Shown here: positions 53,301-63,878 of the stretch, piece by piece | Position numbering within the stretch: position 1 is the stretch's first letter | Layout: every line of letters begins with the position of its first letter | DNA from: Haliotis asinina | Lineage: Eukaryota; Mollusca; Gastropoda; Lepetellida; Haliotidae | Reading direction: 5' to 3' | Assembly (NCBI RefSeq): GCF_037392515.1 | Contig: NC_090291.1 | Coordinates: 19,322,001-19,386,000, forward strand | DNA: 64,000 nucleotides | Program-made: the position numbers and the translations under genes | Notes under the pieces: generated by a model | What the model was told of the DNA's origin: nothing | What the model saw: only the letters and a program-made list of their open reading frames with translations | Databases searched by the model: none

Positions 53301-56300
53301 ATCGTCCGGCATGTTCCTCGATACAGTTGTCTACATACTGCAACAAAATGAAACCAGCTTCAATTTCCTGCCAATAATTTACCATGGACTTGAGTAGGCA
53401 GCCACAGGGTCATTTCAGTTATTTATTTCACCGCGGTCCGTGAACGCCATCCTTATCAGCGAGTACAGTGAGTTTCGTTTCACGCCGTCTATAACCATAC
53501 ATCAACAATATCACTGGCGTCACACATTGTACCCATGTGCGGATTCGAACCCTGGTTTTCAGTGTGTCAAGGCCAATATGTGACTACTTCTTCCAGAATT
53601 GGTTCACGGTTTGAGCATTACATAAATAAAAGCAATGGAATAAATGTATGACGATTGTGCATTTTGTGTAGGTTAGTGGGTGTGGTTTGCGCCGCTTTGA
53701 TTATACTCATCTTTACGTGACAAGAAATCCACAACTGATGCAGGTCTTGGACGTTCACGACGTTGTTGAATTTAACCAGGAAAAAACTGGATATATCACG
53801 AGGAATATAAACCTCGAACGCACTATGTTGCACTTTTTAGTCACGGCGAATAATTGCGACTGAAATATTGGCGATGTGATTCTAAATCTAAACTCACTGA
53901 CTCACAATGGTGCATTCTGTTTTTTATGTGTTGTTTGACGCCACACTCATCAATATTACAGCTTTATGGCAGCGGTCTGTAAGTAATCGACCAGACAATT
54001 CAGTGACTGTCATGATGAGAATAGATCAGTTGGGGTACGATGACATGTGTCTACCATGTCCGTGAGACACTCATTCAGTCGCGTCTTACGACAAGCAAGG
54101 GTTGCTGGTAGTTACGTATTCAGTGTCAAGTCAACTTTGCCAGACTATTACAACATATATTAAACGCAACAATCTGAAAGAAAACAAAACAGCATAAGTA
54201 TTTGATAAAAAAATGTTTGATACTTACATGAGTTTTGTACGAACTGGGGACGAACTTGGCACACACATAGATAGGTTAACGAGAATACCATGAAAACTCG
54301 CCTCACGAACATTTTCAACAAAATCAACACCTCTGTGGATGTAACAAATGCTGTCTCATTATAAAGGTGTAAAGCACAATGCCTTTACGACATTGTAGTC
54401 TTCGTAACATGGAGACACCCATAGCTTGAAGAATCTGAAGGAGTTGTTGGGAGACAATGCCTTTGGTATTCGTACCTCGAGTTATGTGACACGAACTTGC
54501 ATGACATAAACTGTAGAGGGTTTCCTTGTGTTGTGATGTAATCGGGATTTGTCTTCTTTCAAACGCCCATTCATGTTTCATTCTGTACAACATGCAGACT
54601 TTTAAAGAGAAATTGTAAACGGGATAACAATGAGTGGTGGTGGGTCAGAAGGCCCATGTGAGTATCTATATTATTCTTTGTGTTGACGTAAGCATTTACA
54701 TCAGCAACCTTTGGGAGGTTGAGTAAACTAACGGAAAGAGCACATGTCACTGTCCGTACTGAGTGTTTCAAATCGCATCTGTGTGATAGTTAAATCCGGT
54801 GACGAATGATATATAAAGGGAAACGTTCAAAATGTTTCTGTTTTACATGCAGTACCATGAACAGATTGCAGCCATATATTCACGGTTGCTGGTAGTGTTA
54901 GGCATAAATATTTCATCTGTTTACATTATCAGTGACAAAAGTCAGTCCGTGTCATAATGTTCTGACTCGATCATCGTTATGGATGTTTATAGGTAAACTT
55001 AACGACTTCTTTAATTCGCGAAGGCGCTTGTGAAGCAGCCCGATGGAATGTATAAACAACCTTCTGTTTTTAGTGCAGAGGCGTTCACGTCTTTCCTGTC
55101 GTCAACGCATTGGCTTTATTACCTTACTTCTTAGCCAGTTGTGTTATTTATGTAAGTTGTGTTCTTTGTTGCACGTAATACAGACAGTAATACCAAAGTG
55201 AGTGAATGAATCTAGTTTTACGCCGTACTCAGCAATATTCCAGCTATATGGCGGCTTTCTGTAAATGATCGAGCCTACACCAGACAATCCAGTGATCAAC
55301 AGTATAGGCATCGATCTGCGCAATTGGGAACCGATGACATGTGTCAACCAAGTCAGCGAGCCTGACCGCCCGATCATGTTAGGTGCCTCTTACGACAAGC
55401 ATAGTCGCCCTTTGTGGTTCGCATGGACTTGCTGAAGGTCTATTCTTTTTCGGATCTTCACGGGTCTCTAACGAGCAAAAGCGAGTTATATACCAATATA
55501 ATTCAAGAGTTTCATAAAAATGGTATTGCACGGGACATCGTTTATTGTTTTACTTATTGCTCACTCAACATTAGCAAAGTAATATCTCTGAAATGAGCCC
55601 ACAAAACGAGTTCATTACATTGTCATAACTGGGGTCATGCGTATGAATATGATTATGATTGTCAACATTAGGCTATTTAATTTGATTTTTATAAGTATAC
55701 AAGACGATACGAAAAAGGGACCAAATAACTTCACACAGCATATTACTTTTATATTGGTCATGTGACCAATGGCAGCACGCAATGTTCATACACAGATATT
55801 ATTACGCGATTTATTAAACAGTGATATGTTCAACGGATGAGTATTAATAGACTATAGGTTATACAATACATGTATCAGTCTTCTCTGTGTGATCAGTTTA
55901 ACTAAGGTCATGAAAATAGGTAAAACTTTAATAGCTTTTAATCATAGCTTGATAACTACTAATAATTTGTCTTAGATATATCTTACCTCTTGCCGTGGCT
56001 GAGATACATGTATCAGGAAGTCTTACATTAATCGTAACTGAAATTTACCCTAACATATTCCATACTACTCCCTTAGTAGCATTGCTGTAGCAACCACCTG
56101 CTCTGCAATGCAATTTCCAGAGTTCTTTGATGTCACCTATCAATATACTGAAGGGCACCTGTGGACGGCGCTGTGGTTGCTGCTGTTCTTGTAGCTGCAA
56201 TTGATGTATCTGTTGCTATAGCTGAAGTTATTGGCGTTTCTGTTGTACTTGCTGTTGTTGCTGTAGTCACAGTTGTAGTTGTAGTGGTAGCTGTTGTTGT

Positions 56301-57529
56301 GGTAGATATTGAAGATGTTGCTGTATTTGTAGTTGCTGCTGGTGTTGTGTTGCAGTCGTTGGAGCAGACCTGTGTCTCAAATCTGGGTCCGACACATCTG
56401 TTACCAGGGCAAGTACGATATCTGAATCTCTGTCCTGACCCACAGCTCACAGAACAGGCTCCCCACCCAGCCCATGACTCCCATTCCGGGGTAACTGCAG
56501 ACAAAACAAATGCTTCAGACATTTAATATTTTGAACGAGTCATAGATCTATTTATAAAGCATGCTGGATTCTGTTTGAAAGCTTTACCATTGACAAGGCT
56601 TCATAAAACAAAAGGTTTCTGGAATTATCGTTGTATTGATTAAAATAATATATTTATTAGACTCTCGTTCTCCTCCGAAATTACTGTTTGCTTATTACTC
56701 CAGTGACCGAAATATATTTTGGTATTCTGTTTCCATCAACAAAACTTCAACAAATCACCACGCCATAGTGTGTTACGTTACGTTTCGCTATAAACACGTT
56801 TCTTTATCTAGAACCCCTTACAATCGGATTTCCATTATTCATTGATCCGTAAAGGTCCCGGGATAGAAAAGGTCTTCAGCAATCCATGCCTGCCGTAAAA
56901 GGCGACAATGCTTGTCCTAAGAGGCGACTAAAGGGATCGGGTGGTCTGGTTCGCTGACTTGGTTGACACATGTCATCGGTTCCCAATTGCGCAGATCGAT
57001 GCACATGTTGTCGATCACTGGATTGTCTGCTCCAGACTGGATTATTTACAGAAAGCCGCCATATAGCTGGAATATTGCTGAGTGCGGCGTAAAACTAAAC
57101 TCGCTCACTCCAATATTCATTTCAGTGAAAGGTTGCATACGAGCATGAGGATGAACTCACCTTGTAGACAACACACTCCAACAGTACAGAGGCTGACAAT
57201 GGACTGTTCTGATCCTGGGGAACCACATTCAGTTCGACATTTTCCCCCGTACAGTTGGGCACACACTGAAACATTGCACCGAGTGTTGTACATGCTTACC
57301 ACATTTCCGAACAGATTTTGTCAACACTGAATTTCAGTGATCCACAGACATGATGTTCACTGCTACTGTTCCTTTCCTCTCTCAAACACACACACACGTT
57401 CTTAATCTCCATCTCATTCTTACTCTCTTACCCTCATTCTCATTCACTCACATTGTCCTTGACTCCCTCATAATCACCCTCACCAATCTCTCACACTCTC
57501 TTAATCTTTCTCTCTCTCTCTCCCTCTCT

Positions 57530-57561
<32 letters not shown>

Positions 57562-58619
57562 ATTTGCTCACATTCTCTTGATCACTTACTCTCGGTCTCT
57601 CACCCTCACTCTCTTTCACATTCTCTTAATCCCTCTCCCTCTCTCTCTTTCGCACCACGAAAACAAACTTGAGCATAGTCACGACGTTGACAACGTCGTG
57701 CAGTTATGGCCCAAAAGGTGTCGATTACTGAATGTGCCCATAGGAAAAATCCGTAGGCACTGTTCCCTACAGAAAGTAAGAGATGTGGTTCTCGTCTACT
57801 AATGGCTCTCTCTCGTTATGTAGAACACCTTTGTTGATATTATATACACTACAATGAGACTTCAGCTCGATCGATCGTCAATGTCCAAATAATGAAATCT
57901 GGTTAGTTTTCATAATCGATATTGTCCGAGTTGACGTGTATTTCGCGATATGATGTTTGCTCATAATATTTCTTTGCTTTAACTTTGGCTGCAATATAAT
58001 ACTATTTTTGTAGGTGCAAATTTCTTTTGTGTAGGAGTTTAAACATTTTACGATGATTCGGTCATAACAAGCATGTGGGATCACGTTAAGTATACACCGT
58101 GAGTATGAAAAACTTTTATCATAAAATTTTTAGTTGAAATTTCTGATTATATTTAGAATGATTAAAAATAATTTAAAAATATTCATCACATTTTAAGATA
58201 TGATCTTACGAACAAAGAAATATATATACTACATAAGCATTCTACCCGCATGAAGAAATAGCTGTAAACATTAACACATGTCCAGTTATTGCCTTGAAAC
58301 AATAACATCAACAGGTAAGATTTAACGTTGCGAAAAGAAATTTATTTTCAAAGTCCTGTAACTCGCTGTACGTTTCTTCAAGTAAACATATCATATCGTA
58401 TTCAAGTGTCAGGAAATTGTTGAGAGCCAAGCGACAAAATAAATCAGACAAATAAACCAACACCAAAGAGACTTCCACTGGCAGCTTACAGGTGACGAAC
58501 ACAAACATATTTCTACCGTTATTAGAGCAAAAGTACTTACACGTGTGTCGAATATACTGGGCACTTAAGCTGCTCAGCTGCATAACAACCAACAACACCG
58601 TTAAAGTTACTGATGTCAT
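44325..58619 (-). CDS. SPH-D: clip-like / TSP1 / mucin-like mosaic serine protease homolog
   Basis: Ten exons on the minus strand: 58619-58541, 57265-57161, 56494-56159, 52503-52345, 51834-51400, 48826-48649, 47362-47238, 46455-46318, 45558-45398, 44486-44325. Phases agree and give 625 residues. Order: signal peptide (MTSVTLTVLLVVMQLSSLSA); six-Cys clip-like module (C28, C36, C40, C53, C58, C59); TSP1 repeat (WAGWGACSVSCGSGQRFRYR) with a Thr-rich linker to 173; second TSP1 (WTAWSTCAASCGDGVRTRSR) to 226; Ser/Thr/Pro mucin-like linker to 371; protease-like domain from 373. In the last, the His motif is EILATAEC (His to Glu), GDLAIL keeps the Asp, CRLTGWGK is kept, and the Ser motif is CQDANGWM (Ser to Asn, preceding Asp also lost). 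It lacks an R-IVGG site. It should be secreted and heavily O-glycosylated, with TSP1 domains binding matrix or cell-surface sugars. First-exon choice is uncertain because identical signal exons occur at 59802-59724 and 60985-60907. Confidence 0.85.
45869..46013 (-). repeat. SINE S1, reverse
   Basis: TTTTACGCCGCTTTTAGCAA through to AACCATTAGGCTACCCTA. Lies in an SPH-D intron, in the same direction as the gene. Confidence 0.85.
47683..47725 (-). repeat. R2/S1 tail fragment, reverse
   Basis: GAATGAGTGAGTTAAGTTTT then ACGCCGCATCCCACAAC. Confidence 0.45.
48430..48580 (+). repeat. R2 repeat, strongly degraded
   Basis: TGCCATCGTAACCCAGTGG, GGTCCAGACTCCATTATTTA and a faint order of blocks. Lies in an SPH-D intron. 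Confidence 0.4.
49211..50590. other. SPH-D intron between the mucin-like and protease-like parts, no exon seen
   Basis: AT-rich intron sequence. No repeat copy or coding motif recognised. Confidence 0.4.
50597..50683. repeat. Hairpin with 33-base arms
   Basis: Arms 50597-50629 and 50651-50683 are inverted copies with one mismatch and a 21-base loop. They contain GGGCATTATCATTTGCA. Confidence 0.85.
50690..51236. mobile_element. Candidate MITE with 15-base inverted ends
   Basis: TATAGCTAAAATGAA (50690-50704) faces TCCATTTTAGCTATA (51222-51236), one mismatch. Inside, 51125-51138 and 51156-51168 form a smaller hairpin with a GGGCATTATCAAG arm resembling the neighbouring hairpin at 50597. No coding capacity. 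No target duplication was confirmed. Confidence 0.5.
51400..51834 (-). repeat. 189-base internal duplication in the mucin-like exon
   Basis: GGACTCGTCGGCGATGTCAC recurs at 51501 and 51690, so a 63-codon unit is present nearly twice. Protein copies share STNAGSVTTP and LPTAPVTSPTSPDTS. The duplication lies wholly inside one phase-1 exon and keeps the reading frame. Confidence 0.9.
52545..52690 (+). repeat. Possible second-type SINE tail
   Basis: CAAAGCGCCCTTGAGCAGTC and GGATATCGGCGCTATACAAA resemble the common GCGCTATATAAAT-ended SINE tail of marine animals. It lies just outside the second TSP1 exon. Confidence 0.45.
52765..52925 (-). repeat. R2 repeat, reverse, partial
   Basis: CAACAACATGAGCATCAATC, GCCACGTCAGCGACTCTG and ATCTTACGACAAACATGGGT. 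Confidence 0.7.
53195..53393 (+). CDS. Isolated exon resembling the start of a Cys-loop receptor / AChBP ligand domain
   Basis: An acceptor (TTTATTACAG) leads into an open frame that reaches a weak donor (GA|GTAGGC) at 53393. It reads SYAQSYQIYNKTLHDRTG at its start and LDTVVYILQQNETSFNFLPI then IYHGLE at its end. The pattern of a short amphipathic helix, then a beta strand, then an xNEx turn before a final strand resembles the first 60-70 residues of nicotinic-receptor and acetylcholine-binding-protein ectodomains. No partner exon was found on this strand. It lies inside an SPH-D intron on the opposite strand. It may be a stray exon, a pseudogene piece or chance; confidence is low. Confidence 0.3.
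53466..53580 (-). repeat. SINE S1, reverse, partial
   Basis: CACACATTGTACCCATGTGC and GGATTCGAACCCTGG are readable. Confidence 0.8.
53935..54110 (-). repeat. R2 repeat, reverse, degraded
   Basis: TTTGACGCCACACTCATCAA, GGCAGCGGTCTGTAAGTAAT and TTACGACAAGCAAGGGTTGC. Confidence 0.75.
54228..54312 (-). CDS. Alternative signal-peptide exon of SPH-D
   Basis: An ATG at 54312 opens a 28-residue stretch, MFVRRVFMVFSLTYLCVCQV then RPQFVQNS, which is a clear signal peptide, ending at a strong donor (T|GTAAGT) in phase 1. Its phase matches the acceptor of the second TSP1 exon (52503), so splicing would give a shorter secreted form: TSP1, mucin-like linker, protease-like domain. It does not resemble the signal exons at 58619 and beyond. 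It could also belong to an unrelated short gene. A TTTATAAT box lies some 45 bases upstream. Confidence 0.5.
55197..55470 (-). repeat. R2 repeat, reverse, near full length
   Basis: From GTGAGTGAATGAATCTAG to TTTTTCGGATCTTCACGGGT. Confidence 0.9.
56846..57112 (+). repeat. R2 repeat, near full length
   Basis: From CCGTAAAGGTCCCGGGATAG to CTAAACTCGCTCACTCC. It ends about 50 bases from the SPH-D clip-like exon. Confidence 0.9.
57505..57655 (+). repeat. (CT)n low-complexity tract
   Basis: CT-rich stretch with CTCTCT and CACTCTC runs, in the first intron of SPH-D. Confidence 0.9.
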
Positions 58620-58652
58620 TGTCGAGAGTATAGTAATTGTTGACGAACCTCT

Positions 58653-58660
58653 CTTTTATG
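58653..58660 (-). promoter_or_regulatory. TATA-like box of SPH-D, also at +1183 and +2366
   Basis: CATAAAAG on the minus strand, 34 bases before the ATG at 58619. The same box is present before the ATGs at 59802 and 60985, so each copy could start transcription. Confidence 0.45.
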
Positions 58661-59723
58661 CCGTCACAACTGGAGACAGAACGCGGAAATAGTAGAGTAA
58701 TACAATTCGCAACACAGCGCTCGTTACAAGAGACGATTGTTTCAGGCATTCCTCATATTGTTATTACCATAGGTGTTTAGTTCCACTAAACAGAACAATG
58801 TTCCAAGGGATTGGTCTCAAAGATTTACACGTAAATTCAGTATATTTACGGTGAACGATGCGTAATTCCTAGATTAGATTCTTAGATAACAATTACCACT
58901 GAATGGGGCTCATGGTGTGAGGGCATTATCCGAAACTTTTTTAGGTACCGCCGGATTAATGAAAGTAAGAGATGTGGTTCTCGTCTACTAATGGCTCTCT
59001 CTCGTTATGTAGAACACCTTTGTTGATATTATATACACTACAATGAGACTTCAGCTCGATCGATCGTCAATGTCCAAATAATGAAATCTGGTTAGTTTTC
59101 ATAATCGATATTGTCCGAGTTGACGTGTATTTCGCGATATGATGTTTGCTCATAATATTTCTTTGCTTTAACTTTGGCTGCAATATAATACTATTTTTGT
59201 AGGTGCAAATTTCTTTTGTGTAGGAGTTTAAACATTTTACGATGATTCGGTCATAACAAGCATGTGGGATCACGTTAAGTATACACCGTGAGTATGAAAA
59301 ACTTTTATCATAAAATTTTTAGTTGAAATTTCTGATTATATTTAGAATGATTAAAAATAAAATATTCATCACATTTTAAGATATGATCTTACGAACAAAG
59401 AAATATATATACTACATAAGCATTCTACCCGCATGAAGAAATAGCAGTAAACATTAACACATGTCCAGTTATTGCCTTGAAACAATAACATCAACAGGTA
59501 AGATTTAACGTTGCGAAAAGAAATTTATTTTCAAAGTCCTGTAACTCGCTGTACGTTTCTTCAAGTAAACATATCATATCGTATTCAAGTGTCAGGAAAT
59601 TGTTGAGAGCCAAGCGACAAAATAAATCAGACAAATAAACCAACACCAAAGAGACTTCCACTGGCAGCTTACAGGTGACGAACACAAACATATTTCTACC
59701 GTTATTAGAGCAAAAGTACTTAC

Positions 59724-59802
59724 ACGTGTGTCGAATATACTGGGCACTTAAGCTGCTCAGCTGCATAACAACCAACAACACCGTTAAAGTTACTGATGTC
59801 AT
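59724..59802 (-). CDS. Second copy of the SPH-D signal-peptide exon
   Basis: Encodes the same 26 residues as 58619-58541 and ends at the same phase-1 donor. It may serve as an alternative first exon spliced to 57265. Confidence 0.7.
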
Positions 59803-60906
59803 TGTCGAGAGTATAGTAATTGTTGACGAACCTCTCTTTTATGCCGTCACAACTGGAGACAGAACGCGGAAATAGTAGAGTAATACAATTCGCAACACAG
59901 CGCTCGTTACAAGAGACGATTGTTTCAGGCATTCCTCATATTGTTATTACCATAGGTGTTTAGTTCCACTAAACAGAACAATGTTCCAAGGGATTGGTCT
60001 CAAAGATTTACACGTAAATTCAGTATATTTACGGTGAACGATGCGTAATTCCTAGATTAGATTCTTAGATAACAATTACCACTGAATGGGGCTCATGGTG
60101 TGAGGGCATTATCCGAAACTTTTTTAGGTACCGCCGGATTAATGAAAGTAAGAGATGTGGTTCTCGTCTACTAATGGCTCTCTCTCGTTATGTAGAACAC
60201 CTTTGTTGATATTATATACACTACAATGAGACTTCAGCTCGATCGATCGTCAATGTCCAAATAATGAAATCTGGTTAGTTTTCATAATCGATATTGTCCG
60301 AGTTGACGTGTATTTCGCGATATGATGTTTGCTCATAATATTTCTTTGCTTTAACTTTGGCTGCAATATAATACTATTTTTGTAGGTGCAAATTTCTTTT
60401 GTGTAGGAGTTTAAACATTTTACGATGATTCGGTCATAACAAGCATGTGGGATCACGTTAAGTATACACCGTGAGTATGAAAAACTTTTATCATAAAATT
60501 TTTAGTTGAAATTTCTGATTATATTTAGAATGATTAAAAATAAAATATTCATCACATTTTAAGATATGATCTTACGAACAAAGAAATATATATACTACAT
60601 AAGCATTCTACCCGCATGAAGAAATAGCTGTAAACATTAACACATGTCCAGTTATTGCCTTGAAACAATATCATCAACAGGTAAGATTTAACGTTGCGAA
60701 AAGAAATTTATTTTCAAAGTCCTGTAACTCGCTGTACGTTTCTTCAAGTAAACATATCATATCGTATTCAAGTGTCAGGAAATTGTTGAGAGCCAAGCGA
60801 CAAAATAAATCAGACAAATAAACCAACACCAAAGAGACTTCCACTGGCAGCTTACAGGTGACGAACACAAACATATTTCTACCGTTATTAGAGCAAAAGT
60901 ACTTAC

Positions 60907-60985
60907 ACGTGTGTCGAATATACTGGGCACTTAAGCTGCTCAGCTGCATAACAACCAACAACACCGTTAAAGTTACTGATGTCAT
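60907..60985 (-). CDS. Third copy of the SPH-D signal-peptide exon
   Basis: Same 26 residues and donor as the other two copies. This is the most distal possible start of SPH-D. Confidence 0.7.
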
Positions 60986-61382
60986 TGTCGAGAGTATAGT
61001 AATTGTTGACGAACCTCTCTTTTATGCCGTCACAACTGGAGACAGAACGCGGAAATAGTAGAGTAATACAATTCGCAACACAGCGCTCGTTACAAGAGAC
61101 GATTGTTTCAGGCATTCCTCATATTGTTATTACCATAGGTGTTTAGTTCCACTAAACAGAACAATGTTCCAAGGGATTGGTCTCAAAGATTTACACGTAA
61201 ATTCAGTATATTTACGGTGAACGATGCGTAATTCCTAGATTAGATTCTTAGATAACAATTACCACTGAATGGGGCTCATGGTGTGAGGGCATTATCCGAA
61301 CCTTTTTTAGGTACCGCCGGATTAATGAAGCAAAACTATGTGTAATTAGCTAATCTGTTATCGCTGATTAACGTACCGATGA

Positions 61383-62664
61383 TTAAAGGTCACATGCAAC
61401 GTAAAACACAACTTTGCAGATTCTGGTACCTTTCGGTGTGCACTTACCGGAACAAATCATAAAAAATGCCAATTCAACCTATAAAGTTGAAAAAAACGCG
61501 ATGAAAAAAAAGCCCGCGAAATCGGAGTTCAAACGTTTCTCTAAATTCCCCCCAGCGCTGGGGGGAAAACTGGTTTCAACAGCTGTGCTGCGCTGCGCCC
61601 ATAACGCATGCGCAGTGACTAGGTTCGCGGAGCTTGAAACAGTATGCATGCCCAGCGTCTGAGGTCGTGAGCAGTAGTCTAATCTTGGTTGTGTACACAA
61701 ACAAGTAAATAATCTACTCGTTACGTAAAACAACTTGTTGATTGTGGTAAGCAGTCTCTGTCACAGAGAAAGCTCAGTGTCTGGTTTATTCACACCTATA
61801 TGTCTGTCTGCCTGTCTGCTAAAGACAACATGCAATACACAGCTTCAATCATTGACCACGTGCAAATTGAACTTAACACCTATCAGGCTATACGACATAA
61901 AGAAAATAAGTTGATTCATGACACGTGCAACCAAGTCCCGTGTCTGCCACATCATGTAATTAGGCACGTGTGATACACATAACATGTTTTTATGTCTGTG
62001 GGTTGCAAACAAACTGCATCCATTTTTTTTCGGATGACTGGATCTGACGGAAACTTGTGCAAACTCTTGTCAGTTTCAAGTCCTGCTTTGTACTTGGACG
62101 AGATTCCAGCCACCCAGTAGTTTACCATCTCTACTGACATTTTTATTGGATCGAGCGCAAATTCAGAGAACATGTATTTTCTAAACCCAACATCTCTATA
62201 TACATTCTTCATGGATAACGACTTCTTTTCGTGTATATGATTTTGTTTGACAACAGTATATGAATCCATACTGAAACGACGCATCAAGTACACAAAAAGA
62301 AGTTGTTATCCACAAAGATTCTTACTTTCTTGTGACTGGCTATACTTCTAAAATGCCCATCAAACAGATAATCTTTCTGTACACACAATGAACCCTCAGC
62401 ACATCAGCAAATGAAACAGCCAATCGGAAGCCGTCGTTACACTTGAGAGCATATCCACCCGCTATGACCGGGTTCGGTCTCCCGAGGGCTTCGTTTCGGG
62501 GGAAGTAAGCCCAAGTACAAAATACTGCACTTTTGAATCGCGATTGTACGGTTATAATTGTGTTTATTTGTTTTTTTAAGAGCAGCAATGTATATTATAT
62601 GTCATGAATAAGTGATAAATGTGTTTTAATTATGTTTGATTTTTTGGTTGCATGTGACCTTTAA
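61383..62664 (-). mobile_element. Kolobok-like DNA transposon, probably non-autonomous
   Basis: TTAA flanks both ends. The inverted ends are AGGTCACATGCAAC (61387-61400) and GTTGCATGTGACCT (62647-62660), a perfect match. TTAA target sites with such short ends fit the Kolobok superfamily, whose transposases carry THAP zinc fingers. A minus-strand frame at 62293-61952 contains DKSLHKFPSDPVIRKKM, like the FP..P part of a THAP finger, but no intact transposase is present in the 1.28 kb. Strand is set by that fragment. Confidence 0.65.
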
Positions 62665-63389
62665 CGAAGAAGCACCGGATTATTGAATCAACAGGTAATG
62701 AGTTTACATAGGAAACAAGATTGGTTACAGCTAGCTACTGTTCGGATATCGCGGGAATCGGATTGTCGGGGTCCGGACTAACGAGGCCTGACTGTACATG
62801 TTAACGTTGTGGCGTTGTGAAAGATGCGTGTGATTGGTTCTAATTATTTGCACTTTTATTTATCAGCACTTTCTTCACAGCGAAAGCAGTAAATGAAGCA
62901 AGGATAGATTTCTTTTTTCCGAATCTCCCACCTTAACGGAGCTCCTTTTCAGTTTAAAAGGAATTGTTAGTTTTAATATAAGTGTTATTATTATATATTC
63001 AAAGACTATTCTGAAAATATGTGTTGGCATGGCTACAAGGCCTAACGTACAATGTAATCGACTGTTTCTAGTAACTGTGTAGAATGTCCCCTTCTTGTTA
63101 ACACTATTCACTTTGGAATAGTATTTTGTTACATTGTCGTGGCCTACCGATTGAACATTTCAGACGTCCTGTCGCAACGTTCTGTACGGTATTGCTCCCC
63201 TCGGTCTTTTCTGGAATCCTCGAACTTATCTTTCGCCCAAACATTGACCACTGGTACTTCGATATGATAGGGTTCAGAAAATAACTATACGTCGCGACCC
63301 ATATTCAGCTGACATACCGTAATGTTATCGTTAAGCTGTACCATTGTACCAAATAAGACGCACCAAGTGTATGATTATTACAAAACAAC
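62665..63389. other. Non-coding stretch right of the transposon
   Basis: AT-rich with no recognised repeat or exon. Confidence 0.4.
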
Positions 63390-63550
63390 GTCGTAAGAGG
63401 TGGCTCGGCTGACACAGTTCATCGTATTCCAATTGTGTAGATCGAACCCCGTGATGTTGATGACTGAATTTCCTGGTCCAGACAAGATTATTAACAGGCC
63501 TCCATCGTCTAGACGGAATGTTGCTGAGTATGGCATAGAGCTCACTTCAC
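63390..63550 (+). repeat. R2 repeat, degraded
   Basis: GTCGTAAGAGGTGGCTCGGC, ATTGTGTAGATCGAACCCC, CCTGGTCCAGACAAGATTAT and GGAATGTTGCTGAGTATGGC. Confidence 0.75.
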
Positions 63551-63878
63551 ACTCCCTCACAGCAAACAGTATTTTCCCCGATTTTAATACCAAACTGAAA
63601 TGCACCTGAATACATAGGTGCGTATACTCATAGGACATAATGTATGCAGGTATACGTACACAAGGAGAAGATTACACCATGACCAGGTGTAAATGTAAAG
63701 TTACACCAGTGTGCATTTGCACTGTGTACGAATGTATATGATGTCTTGTTAAGGTTCAACAAGGGGGTGATGTAATTAACATATCTGCTGTTGTTCCTTT
63801 CCAATGAGAAGACAATGGTTCAGTAATCCTAAGTGTGGGCTTTTAAGTAGTATCAACGTTCCATAGACATTTGCTGCG

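Larger units (their letters stand above)
57772..61326 (-). repeat. Three tandem copies of the SPH-D first exon and its flanks
   Basis: Copies start at 57772, 58961 and 60144 (GAAAGTAAGAGATGTGGTTC) and end before 61327. Units are 1,189, 1,183 and 1,183 bases; the first has 6 extra bases in an A/T run near 58180. Only a handful of other differences were seen. Each unit holds the complete signal exon (58619-58541, 59802-59724, 60985-60907) with the same protein sequence and the same GTAAGT donor. The near identity means very recent duplication, or an assembly duplication. Confidence 0.92.

Noticed and set aside
61414-62588. Intact transposase
   Set aside because: Only short frames occur between the TTAA-flanked ends, with at most a THAP-like fragment.
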